A DNA stretch of 64,000 nt from Planctomycetota bacterium (GTDB lineage Bacteria; Planctomycetota; UBA11346), in NCBI GenBank assembly GCA_013816485.1, contig JACDEI010000013.1, positions 42,151 through 106,150 of the forward strand, read 5' to 3'. Positions 1 through 8,848 of the stretch are shown here, piece after piece. The stretch's first letter is position 1. The number at the start of each line of letters is the position of its first letter. The notes beneath the pieces are model-generated. The model made no database searches. It was not told the origin of the DNA and worked only from the letters and a program-made list of their open reading frames with translations. Position numbers and translations under genes: made by a program.

Positions 1-1226
1 GCATGGCCGCAGCAGGCCAGTGCCGCGGCCCACCCGCTGATCGAACCGTGGAAGCGGATAAGTGGGGCATCGGCGAGCGCCCCAGGCGCACACTCACCGA
101 TCGCGCGACCAAAACCTTTGCCGCTGTCGTCGATGTCCACCGCGTTCCAGCCGAGCTCCGCCAGCAACGCTTCGCTGTTGGCCAACTCGTCGGTGCCGAA
201 ACCACGATCGAGCAGGATACGCCAGCCCAGCTCACGGAGACGCCGCAAGATCAGCACCTCCGCTTCTTTGGGCAGCGACTTCGCCGGATTGCCACCGTGA
301 TCGAGTTTCACCGCTGCGAGCGGCGCGGGGCCGAACGCGGCGCGCAGACGTCCGCGGACGATGTCGGCGGCGGGATCCAGGGCGACCCGTGGCGCGACGG
401 TTGGTGATGCGGGCAAGGCGAGTGTACGCGCCAACCACGCATCAAGCAGCACAGCCAGACTCTGCGGTGCGGCGCCTTCGCCCTGAAGATTCTCCCACAG
501 CAGGTAACGCGCATCGTCACCGACCGGCAGCAGACCGAGCTGGTCGAGGCGCGAATCCGGTGCGACGACCAGATCGGCGCGCTCCTCTGCTACCGCTGTG
601 ACCACATTCTGCCAACTTGCGAGGCGTTCACGCAGCGGTCCACGGCGGGCATAATTGATCGGCCGCACACGCACCTTGGGTAGGCCGGCGAAAAGACCCT
701 GGAGTTTGCCGTCGCCCAGCAGCACCAGTTCCGCCTGGGGATACCGCTGGTGCAGACGTTGGAGCACCACGCTGGAGAGCAGGATGTCGGCCCCGATGGT
801 CACCCGGCTGAGCACCACGATGCGTCGTGCGTCGGCAGGCGGCGTGGCGGTGTTCGCCCGGATGCGCGCATGGCGTGCCAACAACGCGGCTTCGCTGATG
901 ATGCCAGCAGCAGCGAGTGCGGTCAGCAAGGTCGGCGTGCGCGACGCGACCCGCCAGACGATCCGTCCGAAGAACCGCGCATACGCGGCACGTCCCGCCG
1001 GGGTGAAACCATCATTGAGCGGCTCCACCAGCCCGCCGAACAACGCCCCAAGCCCGGCACTACGCGTCGCCTCGTCATCGCTGTCCGCCGCGTCGGCGAT
1101 GGCATCGGCGGCGTTCAACAGCGCGTGCCCGTCCGGCAGGGCCGCCAGATCACGTGCCACCTCCGCCAGCGGACGTTCGCCGACCCAGTCGATGATGGTG
1201 CGGGCATGATCAGCAGGCGTCGGCAT
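1..1226 (-). CDS. GT9-type glycosyltransferase (heptosyltransferase-like), 3' end outside window
   Basis: An uninterrupted minus-strand frame runs from the ATG at 1226 off the left edge, about 408 codons visible. An in-frame stop lies ten codons upstream of this ATG, so it is the first possible ATG. The middle of the protein has the start of a glycosyltransferase family 9 domain (VVLSRVTIGADILLSSVVL followed by a QRLHQRYPQAEL strand-helix). The visible C-terminal part (HGSISGWAAALACCGH) resembles the conserved end region of that fold, where nucleotide-sugar is bound. Family 9 enzymes add heptose or related sugars to LPS in the cytoplasm. An N-terminal stretch of about 150 residues precedes the GT domain and is not recognised. 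The plus-strand frames here look like shadows. The acceptor sugar cannot be told. Confidence 0.7.
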   Translation of the reverse strand, partial: MPTPADHARTIIDWVGERPLAEVARDLAALPDGHALLNAADAIADAADSDDEATRSAGLGALFGGLVEPLNDGFTPAGRAAYARFFGRIVWRVASRTPTLLTALAAAGIISEAALLARHARIRANTATPPADARRIVVLSRVTIGADILLSSVVLQRLHQRYPQAELVLLGDGKLQGLFAGLPKVRVRPINYARRGPLRERLASWQNVVTAVAEERADLVVAPDSRLDQLGLLPVGDDARYLLWENLQGEGAAPQSLAVLLDAWLARTLALPASPTVAPRVALDPAADIVRGRLRAAFGPAPLAAVKLDHGGNPAKSLPKEAEVLILRRLRELGWRILLDRGFGTDELANSEALLAELGWNAVDIDDSGKGFGRAIGECAPGALADAPLIRFHGSISGWAAALACCGH

Positions 1227-1561
1227 GGGCGCGGGATGGTGGTAGCACCGGCGTCATCGCAAGGAGCACCATACCATAAGTCAATCGAACGAAGAGACGG
1301 CCTGATTTTTCGCCACGAAGCCACGAAGAAGCGAAGATCAGACAGAGATCATCGCTTTTCGCCATTGACCAAGAACCCGACAGGAAGGATGGATCGCTTC
1401 GGTCCTTCGTGTCTTCGTGGCGAAAAATCGATTCGATTCCGGGTGTAGGCGGACTTATGGGTAATGCGTAGCCTTAGACAGGTGGAAACGACAGCCAGCG
1501 GGAGGTGGGCGATTGCCAGCTGCCAGTTCCACTAGGTTCTGTTGCTGTTAGGTTTTCGCAC
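1227..1561. other. Gene-free stretch with an inverted repeat
   Basis: This stretch separates the divergent GT9 gene and the small gene at 1562. It holds the CCACGAAG-type inverted repeat described separately. No convincing gene, promoter or RNA gene is seen. Confidence 0.5.
1306..1428. repeat. Inverted repeat of the TTTTTCGCCACGAAG type
   Basis: The left arm at 1306-1328 reads TTTTTCGCCACGAAG followed by CCACGAAG. The right arm at 1405-1428 is its near-exact reverse complement (CTTCGTGTCTTCGTGG, then CGAAAAAT). About 75 bases lie between the arms. It lies wholly in an intergenic region. The form suggests a dispersed short palindromic element, but no second copy is present in this window. Confidence 0.7.
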
Positions 1562-1774
1562 ATGGACCACGTCGATCTCGCTCGTGAGGAGCAATGGCGG
1601 ATCTGGGCGGCGATGACGCCAGCCCAGCGCCTGCAACTCATGGGTCGGATGACGGCGCAGGCGATCGGTTGTCGTGAAGTGCGATTGCGTGAACTCCATC
1701 CGCAGGCAGACGAGGCGCAATTGCGTGAACTGCGTATTGCTGCCACCTTGGCTTCCTCGCCATCGACGTGCTGA
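1562..1774 (+). CDS. Small protein partnered with a nucleotidyltransferase
   Basis: Seventy residues, hydrophilic and mostly helical (MDHVDLAREEQWRIWAAM, then a QRLQLMGRM segment). An ATG 57 bases further upstream in the frame is possible, but the protein-like sequence starts at 1562. The stop overlaps the start of the following nucleotidyltransferase gene by 7 bp, so the two are probably translated together. Two-gene pairs of a small helical protein and a minimal nucleotidyltransferase are common in bacterial genomes, some acting as toxin-antitoxin systems; whether this pair does so is inference. No specific family is recognised. Confidence 0.6.
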   Translation: MDHVDLAREEQWRIWAAMTPAQRLQLMGRMTAQAIGCREVRLRELHPQADEAQLRELRIAATLASSPSTC

Positions 1775-2346
1775 CGCCGCTCGATCCGGACCTGGTCCGC
1801 TTTGCTGAGCAACTCGAAGCGCATGACATCCCGTGCATGGTGGTCGGCTCGGTAGCTTCCACGGTGTGGGGCGAACCGCGCAGCACCCTTGATATCGATC
1901 TGGTGGTCGCGGCGAAACCCGAAGACGCCGAACGCATCGCCGCGATCTTCCACGAACCACGCTACTATGCTCCGCCGGTGGCAGTGATGCGTCGCGAGAT
2001 CGCACGCGGTGGACGTGGCACCTTCAACCTCATCGACACCGCCACCGGCTTGAAGGCGGATATCTACCCAGGCGCGGATGACCCGGTGAATGTCTGGGGC
2101 ATGGCGCGGCGTGTCCCGGTGGAAACCGGAGTGGGCATCATCTTTATTGCTCCGGTATCCTGCGTGATCGCCGGCAAGTTGCGCTATTACGCCATGAGCC
2201 GGCAGGACAAACACCTGCGGGACATCCGTGGCATGCTGCGCCTGACCGCATCTCAGCTTGACCGTGGCTTCGTCGACGAGGTGGCACAACAGCACGGAGT
2301 GGTCGACGCCTGGGCTGACTGCCTTGCCCGACCAGGGGTCGAATGA
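1768..2346 (+). CDS. Nucleotidyltransferase-fold protein (AbiEii/DUF6036-like)
   Basis: The protein has 192 residues. Near residues 24-45 it has the nucleotidyltransferase signature: a VVGSVAS glycine-serine motif followed by STLDIDLVV, giving the paired aspartates that bind metal in this superfamily. A later segment (GLKADIYP) supplies a likely third acidic residue. The start is a GTG at 1768 that overlaps the end of the preceding gene by 7 bp. The fold is shared by AbiEii toxins, MNT antitoxin-like proteins and many uncharacterised cytoplasmic proteins. The substrate is unknown. It may form a two-gene module with the small upstream protein. Confidence 0.75.
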   Translation: MLTPLDPDLVRFAEQLEAHDIPCMVVGSVASTVWGEPRSTLDIDLVVAAKPEDAERIAAIFHEPRYYAPPVAVMRREIARGGRGTFNLIDTATGLKADIYPGADDPVNVWGMARRVPVETGVGIIFIAPVSCVIAGKLRYYAMSRQDKHLRDIRGMLRLTASQLDRGFVDEVAQQHGVVDAWADCLARPGVE

Positions 2347-2361
2347 TTCCGGATGGACCGT

Positions 2362-3654
2362 TCAGGAATCGGTCGGCTTCTCGTCCCGACCGGTGATCAA
2401 CCGCGCATTGCGGTTCCAGGTCAGGTAGTGCCAACCCCATTGCATCAGCACCAGCAGGCGGTTTTCGAAACGCACCAGGGCCATCAGGTGGACGAACAAC
2501 CACGCCAACCACGCGAGGGTGCCCGAGAGCTTCCAGCGTCCGACCTGCGCCACCGCCAGCCGGCGGCCGATGGTGGCCATGCTCCCAGGATCGCGGTAAC
2601 GAAACGGCGGTAGCGTCCGCTGAGCGAGTCGTGCCAGGGTGAGCTTGGCGACGTAGGTTCCCTGCTGCATCGCCACCGGCGCCACACCCGGCAACGGTGG
2701 CGCGTCGATGCCGCCGACATGGGCGAGGTCACCGATGACGAAGATCTCCGGGTGCGTGGGGATGGCGCAGTCCACGCCGACCACGATGCGTCCGGCGCGG
2801 TCCAAGGCGGCAGCGGTCGCCTCCGCCACGGCTTTGCCGATGGGCGCACCCTGCACGCCCGCACCCCACAACACGGTGCCGGTGGCGATGAGTTCCTCCT
2901 CAGTGCCATGTCGCAGCACGACGCTGTGGTCATCGATTTTCACCACCGCCGTGCTGATGCGTACGGTCACACCCAATCCGGCGAGCGCGGCAGCGGCATT
3001 AACCGAGTGTTCCTCGGCAAAACCCGCCAGCACCCGCGGGCCCGCTTCCACCAGCAGGATGCGGGCGGTGGCGGTATCTATGCGCCGGAATTCCCGCGGC
3101 AACGTATGGCGGGCGTTCTCAGCCAAGGCGCCGGCCAACTCGACACCCGTAGGTCCGGCACCGACCACCACGAAGGTGAGCAGCGCCGCGCGTTTGGCGT
3201 CATCCTCCTCGCGTTCTGCTGCTTCGAAGGCGGCGAAGATACGCCGGCGCATGCTGGTGGCATCCTCGATGGTCTTGAGCCCAGGTGCATGGGCCTCCCA
3301 TTCGGGATGACCGAAGTAGTGGTGCCGTGCGCCCGCAGCGACGATCAACGTATCGTAGGGCAATTCTCCATCTGCCAGACGCAGGATTTTCCGCGGTGCA
3401 TCGAGTCCGACTGCCTTGCCCAGCAGCACACGGGTGTTGGCTTGGCGCTTCACCAGGCTGCGCAGCGGCGAGGCGATGTTCGCGGGTGACAAGGCCCCGG
3501 TGGCGACCTGATACAAGAGCGGTTGGAAGAGGTGGAAGTTGCGCTGATCCACCAACGTCACGGATACCTCGGCATGTCGCAGGGCGAGAGCCGCCTGTAG
3601 ACCGCCGAAACCACCACCGACGATGACCACCTGATGCGCATGAAGACCTGTCAT
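2362..3654 (-). CDS. ndh: Type II NADH:quinone oxidoreductase (NDH-2)
   Basis: This is a single-subunit flavoprotein of 430 residues that passes electrons from NADH to membrane quinone without pumping protons. The FAD-binding Rossmann motif VVIVGGGFGGL lies at residues 9-19 and the NADH-binding motif VVVGAGPTGVELAG near 162. The segment FHLFQPLLYQVATG is highly typical of NDH-2. A C-terminal hydrophobic and aromatic region (LAWLAWLFVHLMALV) fits the membrane anchor. The length is normal for the family. It converges with the nucleotidyltransferase gene, with 15 bp between the stops, and diverges from the sigma-factor gene. Confidence 0.93.
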   Translation of the reverse strand: MTGLHAHQVVIVGGGFGGLQAALALRHAEVSVTLVDQRNFHLFQPLLYQVATGALSPANIASPLRSLVKRQANTRVLLGKAVGLDAPRKILRLADGELPYDTLIVAAGARHHYFGHPEWEAHAPGLKTIEDATSMRRRIFAAFEAAEREEDDAKRAALLTFVVVGAGPTGVELAGALAENARHTLPREFRRIDTATARILLVEAGPRVLAGFAEEHSVNAAAALAGLGVTVRISTAVVKIDDHSVVLRHGTEEELIATGTVLWGAGVQGAPIGKAVAEATAAALDRAGRIVVGVDCAIPTHPEIFVIGDLAHVGGIDAPPLPGVAPVAMQQGTYVAKLTLARLAQRTLPPFRYRDPGSMATIGRRLAVAQVGRWKLSGTLAWLAWLFVHLMALVRFENRLLVLMQWGWHYLTWNRNARLITGRDEKPTDS

Positions 3655-3824
3655 GCGCAGAACCTAGTCGGGCTTTTCAGCGACCCTAGGGTTGCATTTT
3701 CGACCAAGCTCCAGGTCTTGTCCTCACGGATAGATGCGACACGTGGACAGCGCAGGCGCAAGCGCTCAGGGAAAGCCAGTGAGATCGGTTGGCGGGACGG
3801 ATACCGTCAGGCAGGAGCCCCTGG

Positions 3825-4355
3825 GTGGACGAACACGAACTCATCCGTGCCGCTGTCGCTGGTGATGAAGAGGCTTTCGCAGGTCTCGTCCGCCTGCATC
3901 AGGCCCGCTTGCGTGGGCTGGTGGCGTTGTCGCTTAGCGAGCGCGACGATGTGCTGGAAGTCGTGCAGGAAAGTTTCGTCGACGCCTGGCGCTCACTCGA
4001 TCGTTTCGATCAGACGCGGGAGTTCGGGCCGTGGCTGCGCACCATCGGCCGCAACCGCACGCTCAAGTTCCTGCGTGATCGGTTGCCACGTCGCCGGCGA
4101 GAGCTGGCGTTGGTGGATGAGGCGCTCATCGCGGCACCGTTATCGGAACTGGCGGATGATCGTTTGGTGGCGCTGCGTCGCTGTTTGGAGCGCTTGGATG
4201 CGGAGCACCGGCGTTTGTTGGAGCAACGTTTCGCCGACGGAATCCCAGTGCAGGAACTGGCGCTCGCACTCGGGAAATCGCCCAACGCCGTGTCGATGAT
4301 CCTGCTGCGGTTGAAAGACGTCCTGCATCGTTGTGTCGCTGGAGCGGCCTCATGA
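3825..4355 (+). CDS. ECF-type RNA polymerase sigma factor
   Basis: With this start the protein has 176 residues. Region 2 is at roughly residues 5-75 (AFAGLVRLHQARLRGLVALS, a DDVLEVVQESFVDAW helix, then REFGPWLRTIGRNRTLKFLR). Region 4 is at roughly 110-170 (LRRCLERLDAEHRRLLEQRF, then a VQELALALGKSPNAV helix-turn-helix). The sequence resembles the ECF subgroup common in Planctomycetota and Verrucomicrobiota. The GTG at 3825 is preferred because AGGAG lies 8-9 bases upstream; a start at 3789 in the same frame is possible. The stop overlaps the next start (ATGA), which links it to the FecR-type regulator. Confidence 0.88.
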   Translation: MDEHELIRAAVAGDEEAFAGLVRLHQARLRGLVALSLSERDDVLEVVQESFVDAWRSLDRFDQTREFGPWLRTIGRNRTLKFLRDRLPRRRRELALVDEALIAAPLSELADDRLVALRRCLERLDAEHRRLLEQRFADGIPVQELALALGKSPNAVSMILLRLKDVLHRCVAGAAS

Positions 4356-5698
4356 GCAGGTCCGCAAACGAGCAAACCAATCTGGCGATCGCGGCCTATC
4401 ACGAGGGTACGCTCGATGCCGCTGGCTCGCAGGTGTTGGTCGAGGCGTTGCGTGGTGCCGATGCCAGGGCGGTGCGCGACCGTCTGGCGCTGGATGGCCT
4501 GCTGGCGCAAGCGTTCACCGCCGATGACGCGGTGGTGCGCAGCGTGCGCGAACGTCTGGCGGCCGAACGTTCGGCGAGCGCGGTGGTGAAGGCCGTCCGT
4601 CGCTCGCTGCCGAGTCGCAGGCACCGTCAGGTGTCGACCACTTGGTGGTCGCGCGCGGCGGTCGCGGCGTTGTTGGCGTTGGTCGTCGGTGGTTGCTGGT
4701 GGTTCACCGCACGCCATCAGGCGCACGTGTACGAATGCCGGGTCGGCTCAAGCGGGCCTCTCGTTGTCGCGCGTGACGGCAGGGCGCTCACCCTCACCAA
4801 AGGAGGCGACCTGTTCGCGGAAGATGGCCTGACCATGACCGTGACGACCACCCTGGTGTGGGCGGATGGTTCGCAGGTGGTCTTTGGTTCGGGTTCGCAG
4901 GTGGAGCTGAAACGCCCGGCCCTAGGGCCGGGGTTCCGCTTGGTGAACGGCACCGCCAGCGCCGAGATCGCGCCGCAACGTCCAGGTTTGTCGTTTGTCA
5001 TCGCCACACCCGAAGCGCGCGTCGAGGTGCTGGGCACGCGGTTTCAGATGCATGCGGGCGAGCAGCGCACCCGTCTTGAGGTCCAGCATGGGAACGTGCG
5101 GATGACGCGTATCGCTGACGGCAAGGCAGTGATCGTGGGAGCGGAACAACGCGCCATCGTCGCCGAAGGCGAGGACTTCACGGTGCGCCCGATCGTCGTG
5201 GCGACGACGACTCCACCCGTGACGGTGCCGGTGGTCCCGCCGCTAGAGGAACCAGCGTGGAAACCGCTGTTCGCCGACAGCGGCTTCGACGGTTGGATCA
5301 TGCAGCACGGCCGTTGGAGCAACCTGCATGGCCGCATACGCGGTGAGGATCCGCACCACGGCAAGGTGCGCCTGCTCGGTCAGCATCCCTTCGCTGACCT
5401 CGAGCTGAGCTGCCGCTTGCGCATCACCGGTGTCGATCGGGCCGAGGTCCAGGTCGGCGACTACAACTGGTTCGCTGAAGTGCCGGCCAAGGGCGGGGAA
5501 TGGGTGCAGGTGGAGATCACCCAGCGTGGCGACGCCCTGCGTGTCACCGCCGATGGCGTGGCGCTGCCGCTGCACGCCGGCGACGGCCGGCCGATGCGTG
5601 CTGGACCGCTGGCCTTCTATGCCATGCCGGGCGGCACGCTCGAGATCTTCGACGCGCGTTTCCGTGTTCCCGTGAGCAACCCAGCGCCGACGAGGTGA
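4352..5698 (+). CDS. Membrane FecR-type regulator with C-terminal DUF1080-like sugar domain
   Basis: The protein has 448 residues. A short cytoplasmic part comes first, then one membrane helix near residues 97-115 (AAVAALLALVVGGCWWF). Next is a FecR domain, about 155-245 (VVFGSGSQVELKRPALGPGF, then VEVLGTRFQMHAGEQRT). The C-terminal half (from WKPLFADSGFDGW to the end) resembles the 3-keto-disaccharide hydrolase/DUF1080 beta-sandwich. The ATG at 4352 overlaps the sigma-factor stop. The likely role is to hold or release the partner sigma factor in response to a periplasmic, perhaps carbohydrate, signal; this is inferred from the FecI-FecR paradigm. The C-terminal domain may be binding rather than catalytic. 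Confidence 0.82.
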   Translation: MSRSANEQTNLAIAAYHEGTLDAAGSQVLVEALRGADARAVRDRLALDGLLAQAFTADDAVVRSVRERLAAERSASAVVKAVRRSLPSRRHRQVSTTWWSRAAVAALLALVVGGCWWFTARHQAHVYECRVGSSGPLVVARDGRALTLTKGGDLFAEDGLTMTVTTTLVWADGSQVVFGSGSQVELKRPALGPGFRLVNGTASAEIAPQRPGLSFVIATPEARVEVLGTRFQMHAGEQRTRLEVQHGNVRMTRIADGKAVIVGAEQRAIVAEGEDFTVRPIVVATTTPPVTVPVVPPLEEPAWKPLFADSGFDGWIMQHGRWSNLHGRIRGEDPHHGKVRLLGQHPFADLELSCRLRITGVDRAEVQVGDYNWFAEVPAKGGEWVQVEITQRGDALRVTADGVALPLHAGDGRPMRAGPLAFYAMPGGTLEIFDARFRVPVSNPAPTR

Positions 5699-5701
5699 TC
5701 C

Positions 5702-7498
5702 ATGCGTATCCTGCCACTCCTGCTGTTGGCACCCGTGCTGGTCGCCGCCGAACGCATCAACCACGCCGGGCGCATCCTGGGTCCGGAGCCAACCGTCACC
5801 ACGCCGGTGTTGTTCAACACGCCGCAGGCCGACGCGATCGTTTCGGCGCTGCAGATCATGCCGAAGGACAATCCGTGGAACGAGGTCATCACCAACCGGC
5901 CGGTGCATGCTGATTCCGGGATCATCATGGGGCGCATCCGTTCCGATCTGGTGGCGATCAGCAGCAATCGCAACACGCTCAAGGTCTTCGCCGAGATGAA
6001 CTACGTGCTGGTGCCGCCGGCGCAGGCCAACATCGGCATACGCTTCACCGAGTATCCCGACGACTCCGACTTCAACGGCGGCACCAGTCCGGTCGCGACG
6101 TGGCCGATCCCGACGAACATGCCGGTGGAGACCTGGCCGTCCAATCGTCCAGCAGGTGAAAGTAATGAGACCTGGCAACGCACGGTGATCGATCAGGACC
6201 GTCATTCCATCATCGTGCAGCCGGGTGCGACACCGCGGCTGTTCGAAACCTGGCAGGCGGTGCTGACCAACAACACGCCGAACTGGCAGGCGTCGAACGG
6301 CGCGATCTTCCGCTACGACAGCAACGCGCTGCGGACGGCGGGAGGGACCTCGGGCGACGCTGCTGGGCTGCCGCTGTTCCCGGCGCTCATCCGCTACGAC
6401 GAATGTGAACGCGGCGTGATCGAGCACGCGCTGCGCATCGTGGTGAACAAATCACGCAAGCAGTACATCTACCCGGCGACGCACCACGCCTCGCCGATCG
6501 ACCGGCTGAATGATGACGGGAGCATCAATCTGAGTTTTCCCAGTTATCCGGCGATGGGCCAGCGCGTGCGGCTGAAGTCGTCGTTCAGTGTGCCGGCTGG
6601 TTGGAGCAAACAGTCCAGGGCCGTGGCCAATGCGCTGAAGAAGTACGGTGCGCTGGTGGCTGACAACGGCGGGTTCTTCTCGGTCTCGGTCTGTCCCGAC
6701 CAGCGTTTTCCCGCCGGCTGTTTCAACGATGTCCAAACCATCGACATCAACCAGTTCGACGTGATCAGCACCACCGGCGCGAGCGAAGGCCCGCGTGCCG
6801 CCGGCGGACCGAACGCGGGCGCTGGTGCTGACCAGAACGTGCAACTCGCCCGTGGTGCGATGTTGAACGGCACGGCCTCCGGCGGTGGCATCACCACCAC
6901 CTGGAGCCTCTATGATCCGGCGGGCGCTCCCGGCACCGTCACCATCGCGGCACCGTCTTCCGTGAAGTCCACGGTGACGTTCAGCGCCGCGGGGGCCTAC
7001 ACCTTCCTGCTCACCGTCACTGATGGCACCCACACCCCAGCTTACGATGCGGTGGTGATCACGGCGCTCGACGGCGGAGAAGGGAATCCGGAACCGACGC
7101 TTTCGGCGATTTCGCCCGAGTCGTTGGTTGCCGGCAGCGGCACGTACACCATGACGTTGATGGGTAGCAACCTGCTGCCGTCATCCGTGGTGACGTGGAC
7201 GGGCCAAGCGGCATTGTTGCCGATTACCGCCACCGATGGCGAAATCACCGTGACCGTGCCGGCCAGTTACGTCACCAGTGGCGGCAATCCTGAGATACGG
7301 GTGGTCAATCCGACGCCGGGTGGCGGCACGTCCGCGGCGTTGACGGTGACCATCACCGCAGCGGTCGGTGGTGGCGGTGGCGGACCGGGTGGCAGCGGAT
7401 CGGGTGGCGGTGGATGCGGCATTGGTGCGCTCAGTGCGCTGATGATGCTTGGCCTGGGCTTCGGCCTGAGAGGATGGAGCATATGCGTACAACGTTGA
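5702..7498 (+). CDS. Secreted protein with IPT/TIG-like domain and C-terminal sorting-signal-like tail
   Basis: The 598-residue protein has a short signal peptide (MRILPLLLLAPVLVAAE). Residues 30-350 match a conserved secreted family of unknown function that I recognise by its motifs: DNPWNE, LPLFPALIRYDE, YPATHHASPIDRL and ALKKYGALVADNGGFF. A segment with PKD-like strands follows, then an IPT/TIG-like domain (about 460-545). The end is a glycine-rich run with a single Cys (GGGGCGIGALSALMMLGLG) and a hydrophobic helix plus a basic tail, the layout of GlyGly-CTERM/MYXO-CTERM-type signals. It starts 3 bp after the FecR-type gene, so it is probably co-transcribed and may be the target of that regulator. 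Confidence 0.75.
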   Translation: MRILPLLLLAPVLVAAERINHAGRILGPEPTVTTPVLFNTPQADAIVSALQIMPKDNPWNEVITNRPVHADSGIIMGRIRSDLVAISSNRNTLKVFAEMNYVLVPPAQANIGIRFTEYPDDSDFNGGTSPVATWPIPTNMPVETWPSNRPAGESNETWQRTVIDQDRHSIIVQPGATPRLFETWQAVLTNNTPNWQASNGAIFRYDSNALRTAGGTSGDAAGLPLFPALIRYDECERGVIEHALRIVVNKSRKQYIYPATHHASPIDRLNDDGSINLSFPSYPAMGQRVRLKSSFSVPAGWSKQSRAVANALKKYGALVADNGGFFSVSVCPDQRFPAGCFNDVQTIDINQFDVISTTGASEGPRAAGGPNAGAGADQNVQLARGAMLNGTASGGGITTTWSLYDPAGAPGTVTIAAPSSVKSTVTFSAAGAYTFLLTVTDGTHTPAYDAVVITALDGGEGNPEPTLSAISPESLVAGSGTYTMTLMGSNLLPSSVVTWTGQAALLPITATDGEITVTVPASYVTSGGNPEIRVVNPTPGGGTSAALTVTITAAVGGGGGGPGGSGSGGGGCGIGALSALMMLGLGFGLRGWSICVQR

Positions 7499-8613
7499 TC
7501 TGCTGCCTGATCATTGCCCAGACGCTGGCCGGCGCGAGCGAGGTTGGGCTGCTGCGTCTGCCCGCCGGCGGCTTGCAACCGCAGGTGACGGCGGATGCCC
7601 AGGGCGGCCTGCACGTGGTCTACCTCGCTGGTGAGCCGATGGCGGCGGAGGTCTTCTATGTCCGGCGTGCTGCTGGTGCGGGCGAGTGGTCGGCACCGCT
7701 ACGGGTGAACTCGCAACCCAAGGCCGCCATCGCCATGGGCACCGTGCGCGGCGCGCATCTGGCACTCGGTCGCGACGGTCGCGTCCACGTGGCGTGGCTC
7801 GGCAGCGCTGCGGCCCAGCCACGTCCGGCGGACGGCAGCATGCCGATGCTCTATGCCCGGCTCGATGCCGGAGCCACGGCGTTCACCGAACAACGCAATC
7901 TGGTGAACAAAGCCAGCGGCCTGGACGGCGGCGGCAGCATCGCCGCGGATGCCACCGGTCAGGTGCATGTGGTGTGGCATGCGATGGCGGGTGCGAAGGA
8001 CGAGGCCGGGCGCGGGGTCTTTATCAGTTCATCGAGCGATGACGGAGCCACCTTCGGCCCCGAATTATTGGCGCAGGATGCAGCGGTCGGCGTGTGTGCG
8101 TGCTGCGGCTTGGCGGCTGCTGCTGCCGATGGCCGCGTCGCGGTGCTCTACCGCGCGGCCGCCGGTAATACGCAGCGCGACGCCGTGCTGCTGACCACTA
8201 GCGATCGGAAACGCTGGCGCGGTACCAGCCTGCAACCGTGGCCGCTCGACCAGTGTCCGATGAGCACTGCCGCGCTGGTCCCGCTCGATAAGGGACGTTG
8301 GTTGAGTGCGTGGCAGACCGGACCGCAGGTGTGGTGGAGCGAGATCGCCGCCAACGGCAAACCCGGTCGCGAGATCGCTGCCCCAGGTGAAGCCAAAGGC
8401 CGCAAACATCCGGCGCTCGCGCTCCAACGCGATGGCCGCGTTTTGTTCGCCTGGAGCGAAGGCACCGGCTGGAACAAAGGCGGCACGATCCACTGGCAGG
8501 AGTTCGACGCCAAGGGTAAGGCGGTCGGCGCCGCCGGCCGAGCCGATGGTCTGCAGGCCTGGAGTCTGCCGGCGGTGGCGCCGTGGGGCGAGAGTTTCGC
8601 GCTGATCTACTGA
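7483..8613 (+). CDS. Exported beta-propeller protein with BNR/Asp-box-like repeats (sialidase fold)
   Basis: The protein has 376 residues. A signal peptide is visible (MRTTLICCLIIAQTLAGAS). Repeated beta-strand blocks of the type DAQGGLHVVYL, RDGRVHVAWLG, ATGQVHVVWHA and SSSDDGATFGPELL are typical of BNR/Asp-box propellers. A CACC motif occurs mid-protein. The ATG at 7483 is chosen because the signal peptide starts there; it overlaps the preceding gene by 16 bp, which suggests coupling. Sialidase catalytic residues are not evident, so an enzymatic role is uncertain. It probably acts in the periplasm or outside the cell as part of the sigma/FecR-linked set. Confidence 0.7.
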   Translation: MRTTLICCLIIAQTLAGASEVGLLRLPAGGLQPQVTADAQGGLHVVYLAGEPMAAEVFYVRRAAGAGEWSAPLRVNSQPKAAIAMGTVRGAHLALGRDGRVHVAWLGSAAAQPRPADGSMPMLYARLDAGATAFTEQRNLVNKASGLDGGGSIAADATGQVHVVWHAMAGAKDEAGRGVFISSSSDDGATFGPELLAQDAAVGVCACCGLAAAAADGRVAVLYRAAAGNTQRDAVLLTTSDRKRWRGTSLQPWPLDQCPMSTAALVPLDKGRWLSAWQTGPQVWWSEIAANGKPGREIAAPGEAKGRKHPALALQRDGRVLFAWSEGTGWNKGGTIHWQEFDAKGKAVGAAGRADGLQAWSLPAVAPWGESFALIY

Positions 8614-8628
8614 AAAAGCAGTTCAACC

Positions 8629-8669
8629 GCAGAGGGCGCAGAGGGCGCAGAGGGCGCAGAGGGCACAGG
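8629..8669 (+). repeat. Tandem 9-bp repeat GCAGAGGGC
   Basis: Four to five head-to-tail copies of GCAGAGGGC lie just after the stop codon of the propeller gene. A weaker related run occurs near 31238-31266, also just after a gene end. Its position suggests a simple repeat in 3' untranslated sequence. No terminator-like T run follows. Confidence 0.7.
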
Positions 8670-8848
8670 GATCAGCATTTCAGTGGTGATCATGGTACGC
8701 AGATTTTTCCTCAGCGGTTGATCCGTTGGCGTTTCCCAGGCCGGAAGGTGCGCTGCCGATGCCGCACACAGCCCGCCGTGTGCGATTGCCCGCCGGATAA
8801 ATGTTTCTACAAACCAGCCTGCCGCACCCCGACCTGCTGGAGAGAACC

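Noticed and set aside
7483..8613. Call as active sialidase
   Set aside because: Propeller repeats are visible, but the arginine triad and nucleophile of sialidases cannot be identified.
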